This document shows, piece after piece, positions 1 to 9,207 of a stretch of DNA of 64,000 nucleotides. How positions within the stretch are numbered: the stretch's first letter is position 1; the number at the start of each line of letters is the position of its first letter. A model generated the notes under the pieces. It searched no databases. It saw nothing but the letters and a program-made list of their open reading frames with translations, and had not been told where the DNA came from. This DNA is from Chryseobacterium lactis (lineage in GTDB: Bacteria; Bacteroidota; Bacteroidia; Flavobacteriales; Weeksellaceae). A program made the translations under genes and the position numbers. The stretch covers positions 5,518,001-5,582,000 of the forward strand of contig NZ_CP033924.1 in the NCBI RefSeq assembly GCF_003815875.1, written 5' to 3'.

Positions 1-24
1 AGTAATCGTTACCGATATCTCTTA

Positions 25-1926
25 TTACTTAACTTCTTCGAAGTCTGCATCCTGTACATCATCAGCACCTCCTGCATTACCTCCAGGGTTTTGAGCTCCA
101 GCTCCTGCATCAGCACCAGGTTGTTGACCCGCTGCATATAATTCTTCAGAAGCGGCCATCCATGCTGCGTCTAATGCTTCAGTCTTAGCTTTTACATCAT
201 CAACATTTTTAGCTTCAAAAGCAGTTTTCAATTCTCCGTGAGCTGCTTCGATTGCTGCTTTTTTGTCAGCAGAAAGTTTTTCACCGAATTCTTTCAATTG
301 CTTTTCAGTCTGGAAGATCAATCCGTCAGCTTTGTTGAAAACTTCAACTTCTTCTTTTCTCTTAGCATCTGCTGCAGAGTTTTCCTGAGCTTCTTTTTTC
401 ATTCTTTCGATTTCTTCGTCAGAAAGACCTGAAGAAGCCTGAATTTTGATAGTCTGCTCTTTACCAGTTCCTTTATCTTTAGCAGATACACTTAAGATAC
501 CGTTAGCATCAATATCGAAAGTTACTTCGATTTGAGGAACTCCTCTTGGTGCAGGTGGAATATCAGCAAGATCAAATCTACCGATTTCTTTGTTATCGTT
601 GAACATAGATCTTTCTCCCTGTCCTACTCTGATGCTTACAGCCGGCTGATTGTCAGAAGCTGTAGAGAATACTTCAGATTTTTTAGTTGGGATTGTGGTG
701 TTCGCTTCAATTAATTTAGTGAATACAGAACCCATTGTTTCGATACCTAAAGAAAGTGGAGTAACGTCAAGAAGTAATACATCTTTTACATCACCTGTTA
801 ATACACCTCCCTGGATAGCAGCACCAATAGCTACAACCTCATCAGGGTTCACTCCTTTAGATGGTTTTTTACCAAAGAATTTTTCAACTTCTTCCTGGAT
901 GATCGGGATTCTTGTAGAACCACCTACCAGGATTACTTCGTCGATATCAGAAGTAGATAAACCTGCATCTTTTAATGCTTTAGCAACCGGCTCCATAGAT
1001 CTTCTTACAAGATCAGCAGATAATTGCTCGAATTTAGCTTTAGTTAAAGTCTTCACTAAGTGCTTAGGACCTGTAGCTGTAGCTGTGATATATGGTAAGT
1101 TGATTTCAGTTTGAGGAGAAGAAGATAATTCAATTTTTGCCTTTTCAGCAGCTTCTTTTAATCTTTGAAGAGCGATAGCGTCAGTTTTTAAATCTACACC
1201 TTCTTCAGCTTTGAATTCGTCTGCCATCCAGTTGATGATCACATCATCAAAGTCATCACCTCCTAAGTGAGTATCACCATTTGTAGATAATACTTCGAAT
1301 ACACCGTCTCCCAAATCAAGGATAGAGATATCGAAAGTACCACCACCAAGGTCATATACTGCGATTTTCTGATCTTTATGGTTTTTATCAAGACCGTAAG
1401 CTAACGCTGCAGCTGTAGGTTCGTTGATAATTCTTTCTACTTTAAGGCCTGCAATTTCACCAGCTTCTTTAGTAGCTTGTCTTTGTGCATCGTTGAAGTA
1501 AGCAGGAACAGTGATTACCGCTCTTGTTACCTCTTGTCCAAGATAATCTTCAGCAGTTTTCTTCATTTTCTGAAGTGTCATTGCAGAAATTTCCTGTGGT
1601 GTATATTCTCTATCGTCGATTTTTACTTTTACAGTATCGTTTGGTCCGGAAACTACTTTATAAGGTACTCTTGTGATTTCAGAAGCATCATCTTTAAAGT
1701 GCGTTCCAATAAATCTTTTGATAGAGTAAACAGTCTTTGTTGGATTCGTTACAGCCTGTCTTTTTGCAGGATCACCTACTTTTCTTTCACCGTCTTCTGT
1801 GAAAGCTACAATTGAAGGCGTTGTTCTTTTACCTTCTGCATTCGGGATAACAACAGGGTCTTTACCCTCCATTACAGCAACACAAGAGTTGGTTGTTCCT
1901 AAGTCAATTCCAATTATTTTACTCAT
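25..1926 (-). CDS. dnaK: Chaperone protein DnaK (Hsp70)
   Basis: Hsp70 chaperone of the cytoplasm: it binds exposed hydrophobic peptides in an ATP-driven cycle with DnaJ and GrpE. The 633-residue length is normal for bacterial DnaK. The N-terminus carries the phosphate-1 motif [13 protein letters not shown], the nucleotide-binding domain continues with [15 protein letters not shown] near residue 190 and [11 protein letters not shown] near 335, followed by the substrate-binding domain and a Gly/Ala-rich tail ending DADFEEVK, the usual DnaK C-terminus. The gene stands alone; dnaJ and grpE are not adjacent. No CIRCE element was seen upstream, only an imperfect dyad at 2002-2020. Identification is certain. 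Confidence 0.99.
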   Translation of the reverse strand: MSKIIGIDLGTTNSCVAVMEGKDPVVIPNAEGKRTTPSIVAFTEDGERKVGDPAKRQAVTNPTKTVYSIKRFIGTHFKDDASEITRVPYKVVSGPNDTVKVKIDDREYTPQEISAMTLQKMKKTAEDYLGQEVTRAVITVPAYFNDAQRQATKEAGEIAGLKVERIINEPTAAALAYGLDKNHKDQKIAVYDLGGGTFDISILDLGDGVFEVLSTNGDTHLGGDDFDDVIINWMADEFKAEEGVDLKTDAIALQRLKEAAEKAKIELSSSPQTEINLPYITATATGPKHLVKTLTKAKFEQLSADLVRRSMEPVAKALKDAGLSTSDIDEVILVGGSTRIPIIQEEVEKFFGKKPSKGVNPDEVVAIGAAIQGGVLTGDVKDVLLLDVTPLSLGIETMGSVFTKLIEANTTIPTKKSEVFSTASDNQPAVSIRVGQGERSMFNDNKEIGRFDLADIPPAPRGVPQIEVTFDIDANGILSVSAKDKGTGKEQTIKIQASSGLSDEEIERMKKEAQENSAADAKRKEEVEVFNKADGLIFQTEKQLKEFGEKLSADKKAAIEAAHGELKTAFEAKNVDDVKAKTEALDAAWMAASEELYAAGQQPGADAGAGAQNPGGNAGGADDVQDADFEEVK

Positions 1927-2001
1927 AATATTTTATATTTTTTCTAATTTTTAAATTTAATTTACATTCTCAATTTCTCAATATCTATACCATTCAAAGA
2001 T

Positions 2002-2020
2002 TTGTGACAAAATGACACAA
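2002..2020. promoter_or_regulatory. Imperfect dyad upstream of dnaK
   Basis: TTGTGACAAAATGACACAA pairs at 7 of 9 positions around its centre and lies 76 bp before the dnaK start, between dnaK and the divergent galactosidase gene. It could be an operator for either gene. It does not match CIRCE, and chance is possible in such AT-rich DNA. Confidence 0.25.
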
Positions 2021-2149
2021 TAAAAACAAAAACCCTGACTACATCGGATTTTTATATGAGTTAATACGGAAATATTTTCAGGTAAGTAGTATAAAAATGT
2101 GAAGATGTGACGTTGCATATTTCATTATATTTATAAAAAATACACACAC

Positions 2150-4324
2150 ATGAAAAAGATCTACTTACTCATAATCAGCTGTTTACTACTATGTCTCGGA
2201 AAGGCTCAAAACAAGAAAATAAATCCTATTATTATCTCAACTCAGAGCACCGCACTTGTCTATACAACAAATGCTCAAAATCAGCTGACTCAACTCTATT
2301 TTGGAGAGGCTTTAAAAAGTAGTACAGATTACACCTTGATAAACCCAAATGCCTTCCCCACAATTATTACCCAAGGAACCGGCCCTGTCCACGAACCTGC
2401 GTTGGGAGTTCTGCATGCTGACAACAATCCTTCCCTGGATCTCCAATACACCAGTCATAGTACAAAAACGGAAGGAAACATCCAATTCACCGAAATTCAA
2501 CTTAAAGATCCGCAATATCCGTTTTTTGTGACATTACATTTTAAAGCATATAAAAATGAAAATGTGATTGAGCAATGGTCAGAAATCAGACATCAGGAAA
2601 AGAAACCTGTTGTGCTGAAACACTTTTCTTCGGCATTTCTTCAATTATCTGCCCAAAATTATTATCTCACTCATTTCTTTGGCGATCACGCAAATGAAAT
2701 GCACATGCAGGAAAGTATCCTTCCGGAAGGTATTCATCATATAGAATCCAAATTGGGCGCCCGCGCAACTAACTTTGACATGCCTTCATTTATGCTTTCA
2801 ATAGACCAACCGGCAAATGAAGAAGATGGAAAAGTATTGGCAGGAACACTGGCATGGAGTGGTAACTTCAATCTGGATTTTGAAAATATCCGTTATAGTG
2901 AAGATATTGGTCATCTTTTACAAATTCTCCCCGGCATCAATAATTATGCGTCCGATTACACCCTAAATCCTGACACTTCTTTTATAACACCTTCTTTCAT
3001 TTACACCTATTCTTATTCAGGAAAAGGGCAGGCATCCAGAAACCTTCATCAATGGGCTGTCAATTATGGAATATATAAAGGAAAAGAAAATAAATCTACA
3101 TTATTAAATAATTGGGAAGCCACTTTTTTTGATTTCGATGAACAAAAACTTACTGCTCTACTGAGTGAAGCACAAAATTTAGGCGTTAATATATTTCTTC
3201 TGGACGACGGATGGTTTGGCAATAAATACCCAAGAAATGATGACAAAGCCGGATTAGGTGACTGGGAAGTTAACCGCAAAAAGTTGCCCCATGGTTTACC
3301 CAACTTGGTGGATGAAGCTAAAAAACGCAATATAAAATTTGGAATCTGGGTAGAACCTGAAATGGTAAATCCAAAAAGTGAATTGTATGAGAAACATCCC
3401 GAATGGATTCTAAAACTTGCCAACAGACCGGAAAACCTTCGAAGATCTCAATTAATATTGGATTTAACGAATCCTAAAGTTCAGGAACATGTTTTCAAAG
3501 TGGTAGACAATATACTTCAGGAAAATCCGGATATCAACTACATTAAATGGGATTGTAACCGTTATATGACCAATAGCTTTTCACCCTATCTGAAAGACAA
3601 ACAAAACAATCTCTATATTGATTATACTTTAGGGCTTTATAAAGTGTTACAGCGAATTCGTGAGAAATATCCGAACTTAGAACTGATGTGGTGTAGCGGT
3701 GGCGGTGGACGAGCGGAATACGGTGGGCTAAAATATACCAATGAATTCTGGCCAAGCGACAATACTGATCCATTGCAGCGAATATTCATTCAATATGGAT
3801 ATTCTTATTTCTTTCCTATGGGAATACAATGTGCCCATGTAACAAGCTGGGGAAATCAGTCGCTAAAATTTAAACTGGATGTTGCCATGAGCGGCAAGCT
3901 CGGATTTGATATCCGGGTTAATGAAATGACACCCCAGGAACTAAAACTTTCCCAAAATGCACTGAAGAATTATAAAAGTCTTCAGGATATCATCAATACA
4001 GGTGAAATATACCGTCTCATAGCACCTTATAACAACAATTGTGCAGCCTGGATGATAACTGACAAACCCAAAAACAGAGCTGTATTATATCTTTATAACC
4101 TGCATACTCAGCATGGAGACCGTTTCTCGCCTATTTATTTTAGAGGACTTGATCCTGATAAAAAATATAAGCTTAAAGAGCTTAATCTGGAAGATGAAAA
4201 TAATCCTCAGTTTCCACAAAATGGAAAAATATTTTCTGGTGATTTTCTTATGAAAGCAGGAATTAAATGGTTTTTAAATGGTAGCCAGAAAAGCAGCGTT
4301 ATTGAACTTGAAGCCGTAAGCTGA
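2150..4324 (+). CDS. Secreted alpha-galactosidase, GH36 family
   Basis: Retaining alpha-galactosidase that would release terminal alpha-1,6-galactose from raffinose-type sugars or galactomannan in the periplasm. A signal peptide (about residues 1-20, ending KAQ) precedes an N-terminal beta-sandwich and the (beta/alpha)8 barrel. GH36 hallmarks are visible: LDDGWFG with D352-D353, KWDCNRYM with the catalytic nucleophile D468, CSGGGGR, and the acid/base motif SDNTD at 536-540. The 724-residue length fits the GH36 group. It is divergent from dnaK and has no obvious operon partner; no transporter or regulator for galactosides lies next to it. Substrate preference cannot be read from sequence. Confidence 0.93.
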   Translation: MKKIYLLIISCLLLCLGKAQNKKINPIIISTQSTALVYTTNAQNQLTQLYFGEALKSSTDYTLINPNAFPTIITQGTGPVHEPALGVLHADNNPSLDLQYTSHSTKTEGNIQFTEIQLKDPQYPFFVTLHFKAYKNENVIEQWSEIRHQEKKPVVLKHFSSAFLQLSAQNYYLTHFFGDHANEMHMQESILPEGIHHIESKLGARATNFDMPSFMLSIDQPANEEDGKVLAGTLAWSGNFNLDFENIRYSEDIGHLLQILPGINNYASDYTLNPDTSFITPSFIYTYSYSGKGQASRNLHQWAVNYGIYKGKENKSTLLNNWEATFFDFDEQKLTALLSEAQNLGVNIFLLDDGWFGNKYPRNDDKAGLGDWEVNRKKLPHGLPNLVDEAKKRNIKFGIWVEPEMVNPKSELYEKHPEWILKLANRPENLRRSQLILDLTNPKVQEHVFKVVDNILQENPDINYIKWDCNRYMTNSFSPYLKDKQNNLYIDYTLGLYKVLQRIREKYPNLELMWCSGGGGRAEYGGLKYTNEFWPSDNTDPLQRIFIQYGYSYFFPMGIQCAHVTSWGNQSLKFKLDVAMSGKLGFDIRVNEMTPQELKLSQNALKNYKSLQDIINTGEIYRLIAPYNNNCAAWMITDKPKNRAVLYLYNLHTQHGDRFSPIYFRGLDPDKKYKLKELNLEDENNPQFPQNGKIFSGDFLMKAGIKWFLNGSQKSSVIELEAVS

Positions 4325-4532
4325 AATTTCAGCATTATGAATATACTTTTTGTGATGGTAAATAGTTCTCCATACATATAAACACATTGATAATCAATCA
4401 ATTTAACAAAACACATTCACATTCAAAAATAATAATTCACCAACCCTTCTAAAATTAATTAAAGTTTAACCTAAGAAATAGGGGTAGAAATTGTACGAAT
4501 TATTATTTTTGATAAAATATATACATTTAAGA

Positions 4533-6605
4533 ATGTCATTACACTTTAATCCGCGAGATATTACATGGCTTGCCTTCAATGAAAGAGTTTTACAGGAGGC
4601 TATGGACGAAAAAGTTCCTTTGCATTTAAGAATACGTTTCCTTGGAATTTTCTCCAACAATCTGGACGAATTTTTCAGAGTACGTGTTGCCGGATTAAAG
4701 CGTGCCATGGATTTTAAAGAAAAAGTAATCGCCGAATCATTCTATCAGCCCCCTTCAAAAATCCTTCAGCGAATCAATGAGGTGGTGATGAGACAGCAGC
4801 TTAATTTTGATAAAACCTGGAAAAAAATTCAGGATGAAATGGCCGATCATAAAGTTTTCATTAAAAACTCAAAAAACCTTACAGCAAAACAGAAAGAGTT
4901 TGTAAGAACTTATTTTGACGAGGTGGTAGAATCCAATGTAATTCCTATCCTGCTTCATGAAAACACTCCAATGCCGTACCTGCGGGATAAAAGTCTTTAT
5001 CTTGGAGTAGCAATGAGAAAAAAAGACTGGCAGTATTCCAGCAACTATGCCATTATTGAGATTCCTTCCCGTTTTGTCGGAAGGTTCCTGTTACTGCCCA
5101 CAGAAGATCCTGAAGAAAAAAATGTAATGCTTCTGGAAGATGTGATTACTTTTAACTTACCTCACATTTTCTCTTATTTCGGCTATGATGAATTTGCGGC
5201 CAATGCTTTTAAAGTAACAAAAGATGCAGAACTGGATCTCGATAATGATATCCGGACCAACTTCGCAGAAAAAATAGAAAAAGGACTCAAAAACAGAAGA
5301 AAGGGAAAACCGACCCGTTTTGTTTTTGATAAAGATATGGATAAAGCTTTACTGGAGCTCCTTATCCGTAAATTAAACCTGACTAAAAAAGACAGTATTA
5401 TTCCCGGAGGAAAAATCCATAATTTCAAACATTTCATGGATTTTCCGGACGTTTTTGAAACCTATACAAGACCGGTAGAAAGAACTTCCTTTACTCATCA
5501 GGCTTTTGAACATGGCGAAAGAGTGACTGATGTCATCCTTAAAGAAGATGTACTGCTTACGTTCCCTTACCACAAATACAATCCGGTTATTGACCTTCTC
5601 CGTGAAGCGGCGATGGATCCGGATGTAAAATCGATACAAATCACGGCCTACCGTCTGGCAAGCAGCTCAAAAATCATCAATGCCCTGATCTATGCTGCCA
5701 GAAATGGTAAAGAAGTAACCGTAATGCTGGAACTTCAGGCAAGATTTGATGAAGAATCCAATCTTGAATGGAAAGACATGCTGGAACCTGAAGGCATCAA
5801 CGTTCTGGTAGGACTTCCCAATAAAAAGGTTCATGCTAAATTGTGTGTCATCAAAAAAAGAGCTCATAATAAAACCATTCAGTACGGATTCGTAAGCACG
5901 GGAAATTTCAATGAGAAAACAGCAAGAATCTACGGCGACCATTTGCTGCTGACAGCTGACCGTGGCATTATGGCAGATATCAACAAAGTCTTCAACGTCC
6001 TGAAAAAACCGAAAGATGATTACATTTCAGTTTTGAAAACTTGTAAAAATTTATTAGTTTGCCCCCAGTTTATGCGTGAAAAGATTGTTCACCATATCGA
6101 CAAGGAAATTGAAGAGGCCAAAGCAGGAAGAAAAGCTGAAATTATCGTTAAAGCCAACTCTTTAAGCGACAGATTATTGATTGAGAAATTATATGATGCA
6201 GCAACAGTGGGAGTATCCATAAGATTAATTGTAAGAGGAATCTATTGCGCCGTCAACCAAAAAGAATTTAAAGAAAAAATAAAAGCCATAAGTATTGTAG
6301 ACGAATATCTGGAACATGCCAGAGTGATGTATTTTTATAACAAAGGCGCAGAAGACTTATATATTTCCTCTGCTGACTGGATGACCAGAAACCTTGATTA
6401 CAGAATTGAAGCCGCTGCCAAAATCACAGATAAGAATCTAAAGAAAGAACTGAAAGACATTCTTGACATCCAACTTAGAGATAATGTAAAAGCAAGAATT
6501 TTAGACAAAAAACTGAGCAACGAATACATAAGAAACGATAAAAAAGAATGCCGTTCACAAATAGAAACCTATACATATTTAAAAGCTAAAACCAACAAAA
6601 AATGA
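4533..6605 (+). CDS. ppk1: Polyphosphate kinase 1
   Basis: PPK1 reversibly polymerises the gamma-phosphate of ATP into polyphosphate at the membrane. The start at 4533 gives MSLHFNPRDITWLAFNERVL, the canonical PPK1 N-terminus; an in-frame ATG 42 bp upstream would only add an unrelated hydrophobic stretch. The 690-residue product has the two phospholipase-D-like catalytic domains. The autophosphorylated histidine is H434 in KKVHAKLCVI (E. coli H435), and the second essential histidine is H595 in LEHARVMYFY (E. coli H592). The stop overlaps the next start by four bases, so the gene is translationally coupled to the exopolyphosphatase and both synthesis and breakdown of polyphosphate are encoded together. 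Confidence 0.97.
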   Translation: MSLHFNPRDITWLAFNERVLQEAMDEKVPLHLRIRFLGIFSNNLDEFFRVRVAGLKRAMDFKEKVIAESFYQPPSKILQRINEVVMRQQLNFDKTWKKIQDEMADHKVFIKNSKNLTAKQKEFVRTYFDEVVESNVIPILLHENTPMPYLRDKSLYLGVAMRKKDWQYSSNYAIIEIPSRFVGRFLLLPTEDPEEKNVMLLEDVITFNLPHIFSYFGYDEFAANAFKVTKDAELDLDNDIRTNFAEKIEKGLKNRRKGKPTRFVFDKDMDKALLELLIRKLNLTKKDSIIPGGKIHNFKHFMDFPDVFETYTRPVERTSFTHQAFEHGERVTDVILKEDVLLTFPYHKYNPVIDLLREAAMDPDVKSIQITAYRLASSSKIINALIYAARNGKEVTVMLELQARFDEESNLEWKDMLEPEGINVLVGLPNKKVHAKLCVIKKRAHNKTIQYGFVSTGNFNEKTARIYGDHLLLTADRGIMADINKVFNVLKKPKDDYISVLKTCKNLLVCPQFMREKIVHHIDKEIEEAKAGRKAEIIVKANSLSDRLLIEKLYDAATVGVSIRLIVRGIYCAVNQKEFKEKIKAISIVDEYLEHARVMYFYNKGAEDLYISSADWMTRNLDYRIEAAAKITDKNLKKELKDILDIQLRDNVKARILDKKLSNEYIRNDKKECRSQIETYTYLKAKTNKK

Positions 6606-7486
6606 AGATAGCAGCGATAGACATAGGAAGTAATGCCGCACGACTTCTTATTAATGAAGTAAAAGTAAATAATAATAGGCCTGAATTCATTAAATTAAAC
6701 CTTCTGAGAATTCCTCTCAGGTTGGGAATGGATGTATTCACCATTGGAAAAATCGGCAGCGAAAGAGAGAAAATGGTCGTAGATTCTATGAAAATATTCA
6801 GTGACCTGATGAAAATCTACAAAGTTGACCATTACAGAGCCTGCGCGACAAGCGCCATGCGTGATGCAGCCAACGGAAATGAAATCATCAAACGGGTTCA
6901 GGAAGCGTCAGGAATTAATATCGAAATCATCTCCGGAGATGAAGAAGCGACACTGATCTATGAAAACCATGTAGCAGAAGGCCTTGACAAAGAATTCGCT
7001 TATTTATATATCGACGTAGGAGGAGGTTCTACAGAACTTACCTTTTACGAAAACGGAAAAATGATATACGAAAAATCTTTCAATATCGGAACGATTCGTC
7101 TTCTCAACAATCTGGTGACAGTGGACAACTGGAAAGAAATGAAAGATGAAATCAAAAAAAACATCGTCAGTAAAAAACCAATCGTTGCCATCGGATCAGG
7201 AGGGAACATCAACAAGGTATTCTCCATGAGTAAAACCAAAGACGGTAAACCGATGTCTCTCTCTCACCTTAAAAAAGTCTATAAAATATTCAATGAGCTT
7301 TCTGTAGAAGAAAGAATGACAAAATATAGTCTCAGAGAAGACAGAGCCGACGTATTGGTGCATGCCTTGAGTATTTTCAACAATATCATGTCATGGTCGG
7401 AGATCAACAGGATCTTTGTTCCTAAAATTTCTGTAGCAGATGGTTTGATCCAGAATATCTACAGTCAGTTACAGCACAAAAAATAG
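6602..7486 (+). CDS. ppx: Ppx/GppA family exopolyphosphatase
   Basis: Releases orthophosphate from polyphosphate ends, or acts on pppGpp; the family does both. It belongs to the actin/Hsp70-like ATPase fold: the phosphate-1 motif DIGSNAARLLI is at residues 6-16 and the phosphate-2 motif DVGGGSTELTF near 139-149. At 294 residues it is the short form with only the two N-terminal ASKHA lobes and no C-terminal HD-like domain found in E. coli Ppx. Start and ppk1 stop overlap as ATGA, indicating coupled expression with polyphosphate kinase. A hairpin terminator follows at 7514. Confidence 0.92.
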   Translation: MKIAAIDIGSNAARLLINEVKVNNNRPEFIKLNLLRIPLRLGMDVFTIGKIGSEREKMVVDSMKIFSDLMKIYKVDHYRACATSAMRDAANGNEIIKRVQEASGINIEIISGDEEATLIYENHVAEGLDKEFAYLYIDVGGGSTELTFYENGKMIYEKSFNIGTIRLLNNLVTVDNWKEMKDEIKKNIVSKKPIVAIGSGGNINKVFSMSKTKDGKPMSLSHLKKVYKIFNELSVEERMTKYSLREDRADVLVHALSIFNNIMSWSEINRIFVPKISVADGLIQNIYSQLQHKK

Positions 7487-7513
7487 TTTTTTAAAAATAT
7501 AATCGTTTCAATG

Positions 7514-7537
7514 CCGGGCAATCTTTGTCCGGTTTTT
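7514..7537 (+). terminator. Terminator after ppk1-ppx
   Basis: A short stem CCGGgCAA/TTGtCCGG is followed directly by a run of T, 28 bp after the ppx stop. It ends the ppk1-ppx operon. Confidence 0.75.
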
Positions 7538-7636
7538 ATTTTTTGGGAGCTGTTTCCCGCTTTCCGCTTTATCTTTTTCGCCAGCCTGAAACCCCTTAAG
7601 AAAAAGGATGCCGCTGCAATCGGGGCTAGAAAAAAC

Positions 7637-8074
7637 GTCATTGCGAGCGAAGCGAAGCAATCTCAGCCTTATCAACTTTTAAAACAATTATTTCACATAG
7701 CAAGAGATTCCTCGCTGCACTTCGTTTCGCTCGGAATGACAAGAATAGCTACTATCACTAAGTAGATGATACAAACAATACTTGTCGCTTCCTATAGAAT
7801 GACAACTTTTCCTTTCTTAGTTGTATTAATCTCCTGCACCGTCATTGCGAGCGAAGCGAAGCAATCTCAGCCTTATCAACTTTAAAAAAAATTATTTCAC
7901 ATAACAAGAGATTCCTCGCTGCACTTCGTTTCGCTCGGAATGACAAGAATAGGCACTATCACTAAATAAATGATACAAACAATAATTGTCGCTTCCCATA
8001 GAATGACACCTTTTCCTTTCTTAGTTGTATTGATCTCCTGCACCGTCATTGCGAGCAAAGCGAAGCAATCTCCT
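7637..8074. repeat. 204-bp tandem repeat, about 2.15 copies, built on a hairpin element
   Basis: Copies start at 7637, 7841 and 8045, each with GTCATTGCGAGC, giving an exact 204-bp period; the third copy is cut after 30 bases. The first two are near identical, differing by roughly 15 substitutions. Within each copy the first 104 bp form an inverted repeat: GTCATTGCGAGCGAAGC at the left faces a right end whose complement begins GTCATTCCGAGCGAAAC. No protein is credible here. The region 7538-8264 otherwise holds only this array and the short palindrome at 8146. Related single hairpins lie at 54042 and 59899. Confidence 0.9.
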
Positions 8075-8145
8075 CAAACAATGCAAGGTTTTTCATCTTA
8101 AGTTTTGGCTAACGCCGATGGATGGTTTATCTCTTATTAAAGTAA

Positions 8146-8163
8146 AGCAGGCTAAAGCCTGCT
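8146..8163. repeat. Short perfect palindrome AGCAGGCT/AGCCTGCT
   Basis: AGCAGGCT and AGCCTGCT are separated by two bases. About 40 bp to the left, 8103-8125 holds a GCCGATGGAT-containing stretch that also occurs inverted at 57118-57140. Both look like pieces of dispersed intergenic repeats. Confidence 0.6.
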
Positions 8164-8264
8164 CCTACTCATCCGAAATAAAAAAAGATCTTTGAAATAT
8201 TTTTTTATTACCTTTAAAGTAAAACCTCATCCCCACCCGTCATACAACTAGCAACAGCAAAATT

Positions 8265-8918
8265 ATGAGCTCAATTAAAATAATTCTTACCGGTGCAACA
8301 GGAATGGTAGGCGAAGGTGTTCTGATGGAATGTCTTGAAAACCCTGATGTTTCTGCAGTTTTAAGCATAAGCAGAAAACCGTCAGGGAAAAAGCATCCTA
8401 AACTAAAAGAATACCTCGTTCCGGACTTTTTATCCATCGATCTTAATGATGAAAATCTTAAAGGTTATGATGCCTGTTTCTTTTGTGCCGGGATTAGCAG
8501 CGTAGGAATGAATGAAGACGATTATACGAAAATCACTTACGATACCACCATCCATTTCGCAAAAGTCGTTTTGAATCAAAACCCGGAAATGGTTTTTAAC
8601 TATGTCTCAGGCGCTCAGACCGACCGCACAGAAAGCGGAAAGATCATGTGGGCAAGAGTAAAAGGACGAACAGAAAATGCTTTGAAAAAGATGAATTTCA
8701 GAGGAGCATACAATTTTCGTCCCGGATTTATGAAACCCGTTGACGGTCAATTGAATGTAAAATGGTTTTTCAAACCTTTTATTTGGTTTTTTCCTATTTT
8801 TTTACCGTCAAAATCACTAACTTTACAGGAAGTGGCTAAAGCAATGATCCATGCGGTACAAAAAGGATACCCGATATCAACTTTAGAAATTAAAGACATT
8901 AAAAATTTAGCGATATGA
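8265..8918 (+). CDS. NAD(P)-binding Rossmann-fold epimerase/dehydratase-like protein
   Basis: An atypical short-chain dehydrogenase/epimerase-like protein of 217 residues. The dinucleotide-binding motif TGATGMVGEGV is at residues 10-20, followed by an acidic strand-2 region and a hydrophobic strand CFFCAGISSVGM typical of this fold. The SDR catalytic YxxxK is not clear; KIMWARVKGRTENAL occupies the expected place. Related proteins are annotated as NAD-dependent epimerases or HTATIP2/YbjT-like oxidoreductases; the substrate is unknown. Its stop overlaps the next short ORF by four bases. Confidence 0.85.
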   Translation: MSSIKIILTGATGMVGEGVLMECLENPDVSAVLSISRKPSGKKHPKLKEYLVPDFLSIDLNDENLKGYDACFFCAGISSVGMNEDDYTKITYDTTIHFAKVVLNQNPEMVFNYVSGAQTDRTESGKIMWARVKGRTENALKKMNFRGAYNFRPGFMKPVDGQLNVKWFFKPFIWFFPIFLPSKSLTLQEVAKAMIHAVQKGYPISTLEIKDIKNLAI

Positions 8919-9061
8919 GAGACATGTTAAAAAGAATTATTCTGGTTATTTTTGTACTCTTGGTTCTGACTGCAGTTTCGGGGTTTTTCTACATGCAGAA
9001 ACATCCGCTGGAAGGAAATAAATCAGAAAAACTTTTAAACTTTTCCGGCCAACATAAATAA
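8915..9061 (+). CDS. Small membrane protein (48 residues)
   Basis: A short ORF starting in the ATGA overlap with the epimerase stop. The product has a basic start (MRDMLKR), one hydrophobic segment of about 20 residues (IILVIFVLLVLTAVSGFFY) and a polar, lysine-rich tail outside. This is the pattern of a single-pass membrane protein or an uncleaved signal anchor. The coupling with the preceding gene argues that it is real. Function unknown. Confidence 0.6.
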   Translation: MRDMLKRIILVIFVLLVLTAVSGFFYMQKHPLEGNKSEKLLNFSGQHK

Positions 9062-9207
9062 CCCGATTCTGAAATACATCAGTCTTCTGAACAACTTTAT
9101 TATCTTTTATCGGAAACAAACCTATTTTTTAAACATTTCTTAAAATTCCATTAAAATAATTACGAAATATAAAGATCATTTTTGTACTTATCTAATTGAA
9201 GTAACAT

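Noticed and set aside
238-1815. Long frames on the strand opposite dnaK
   Set aside because: They are shadows of dnaK codon bias; the dnaK frame is certain.
2002-2020. CIRCE heat-shock operator before dnaK
   Set aside because: The dyad does not match the CIRCE consensus; it is only listed as a weak dyad.
7511-7765. 84-codon frame after ppx
   Set aside because: It begins inside the ppx terminator and its second half (VIASEAKQSQ) is the translated hairpin repeat.
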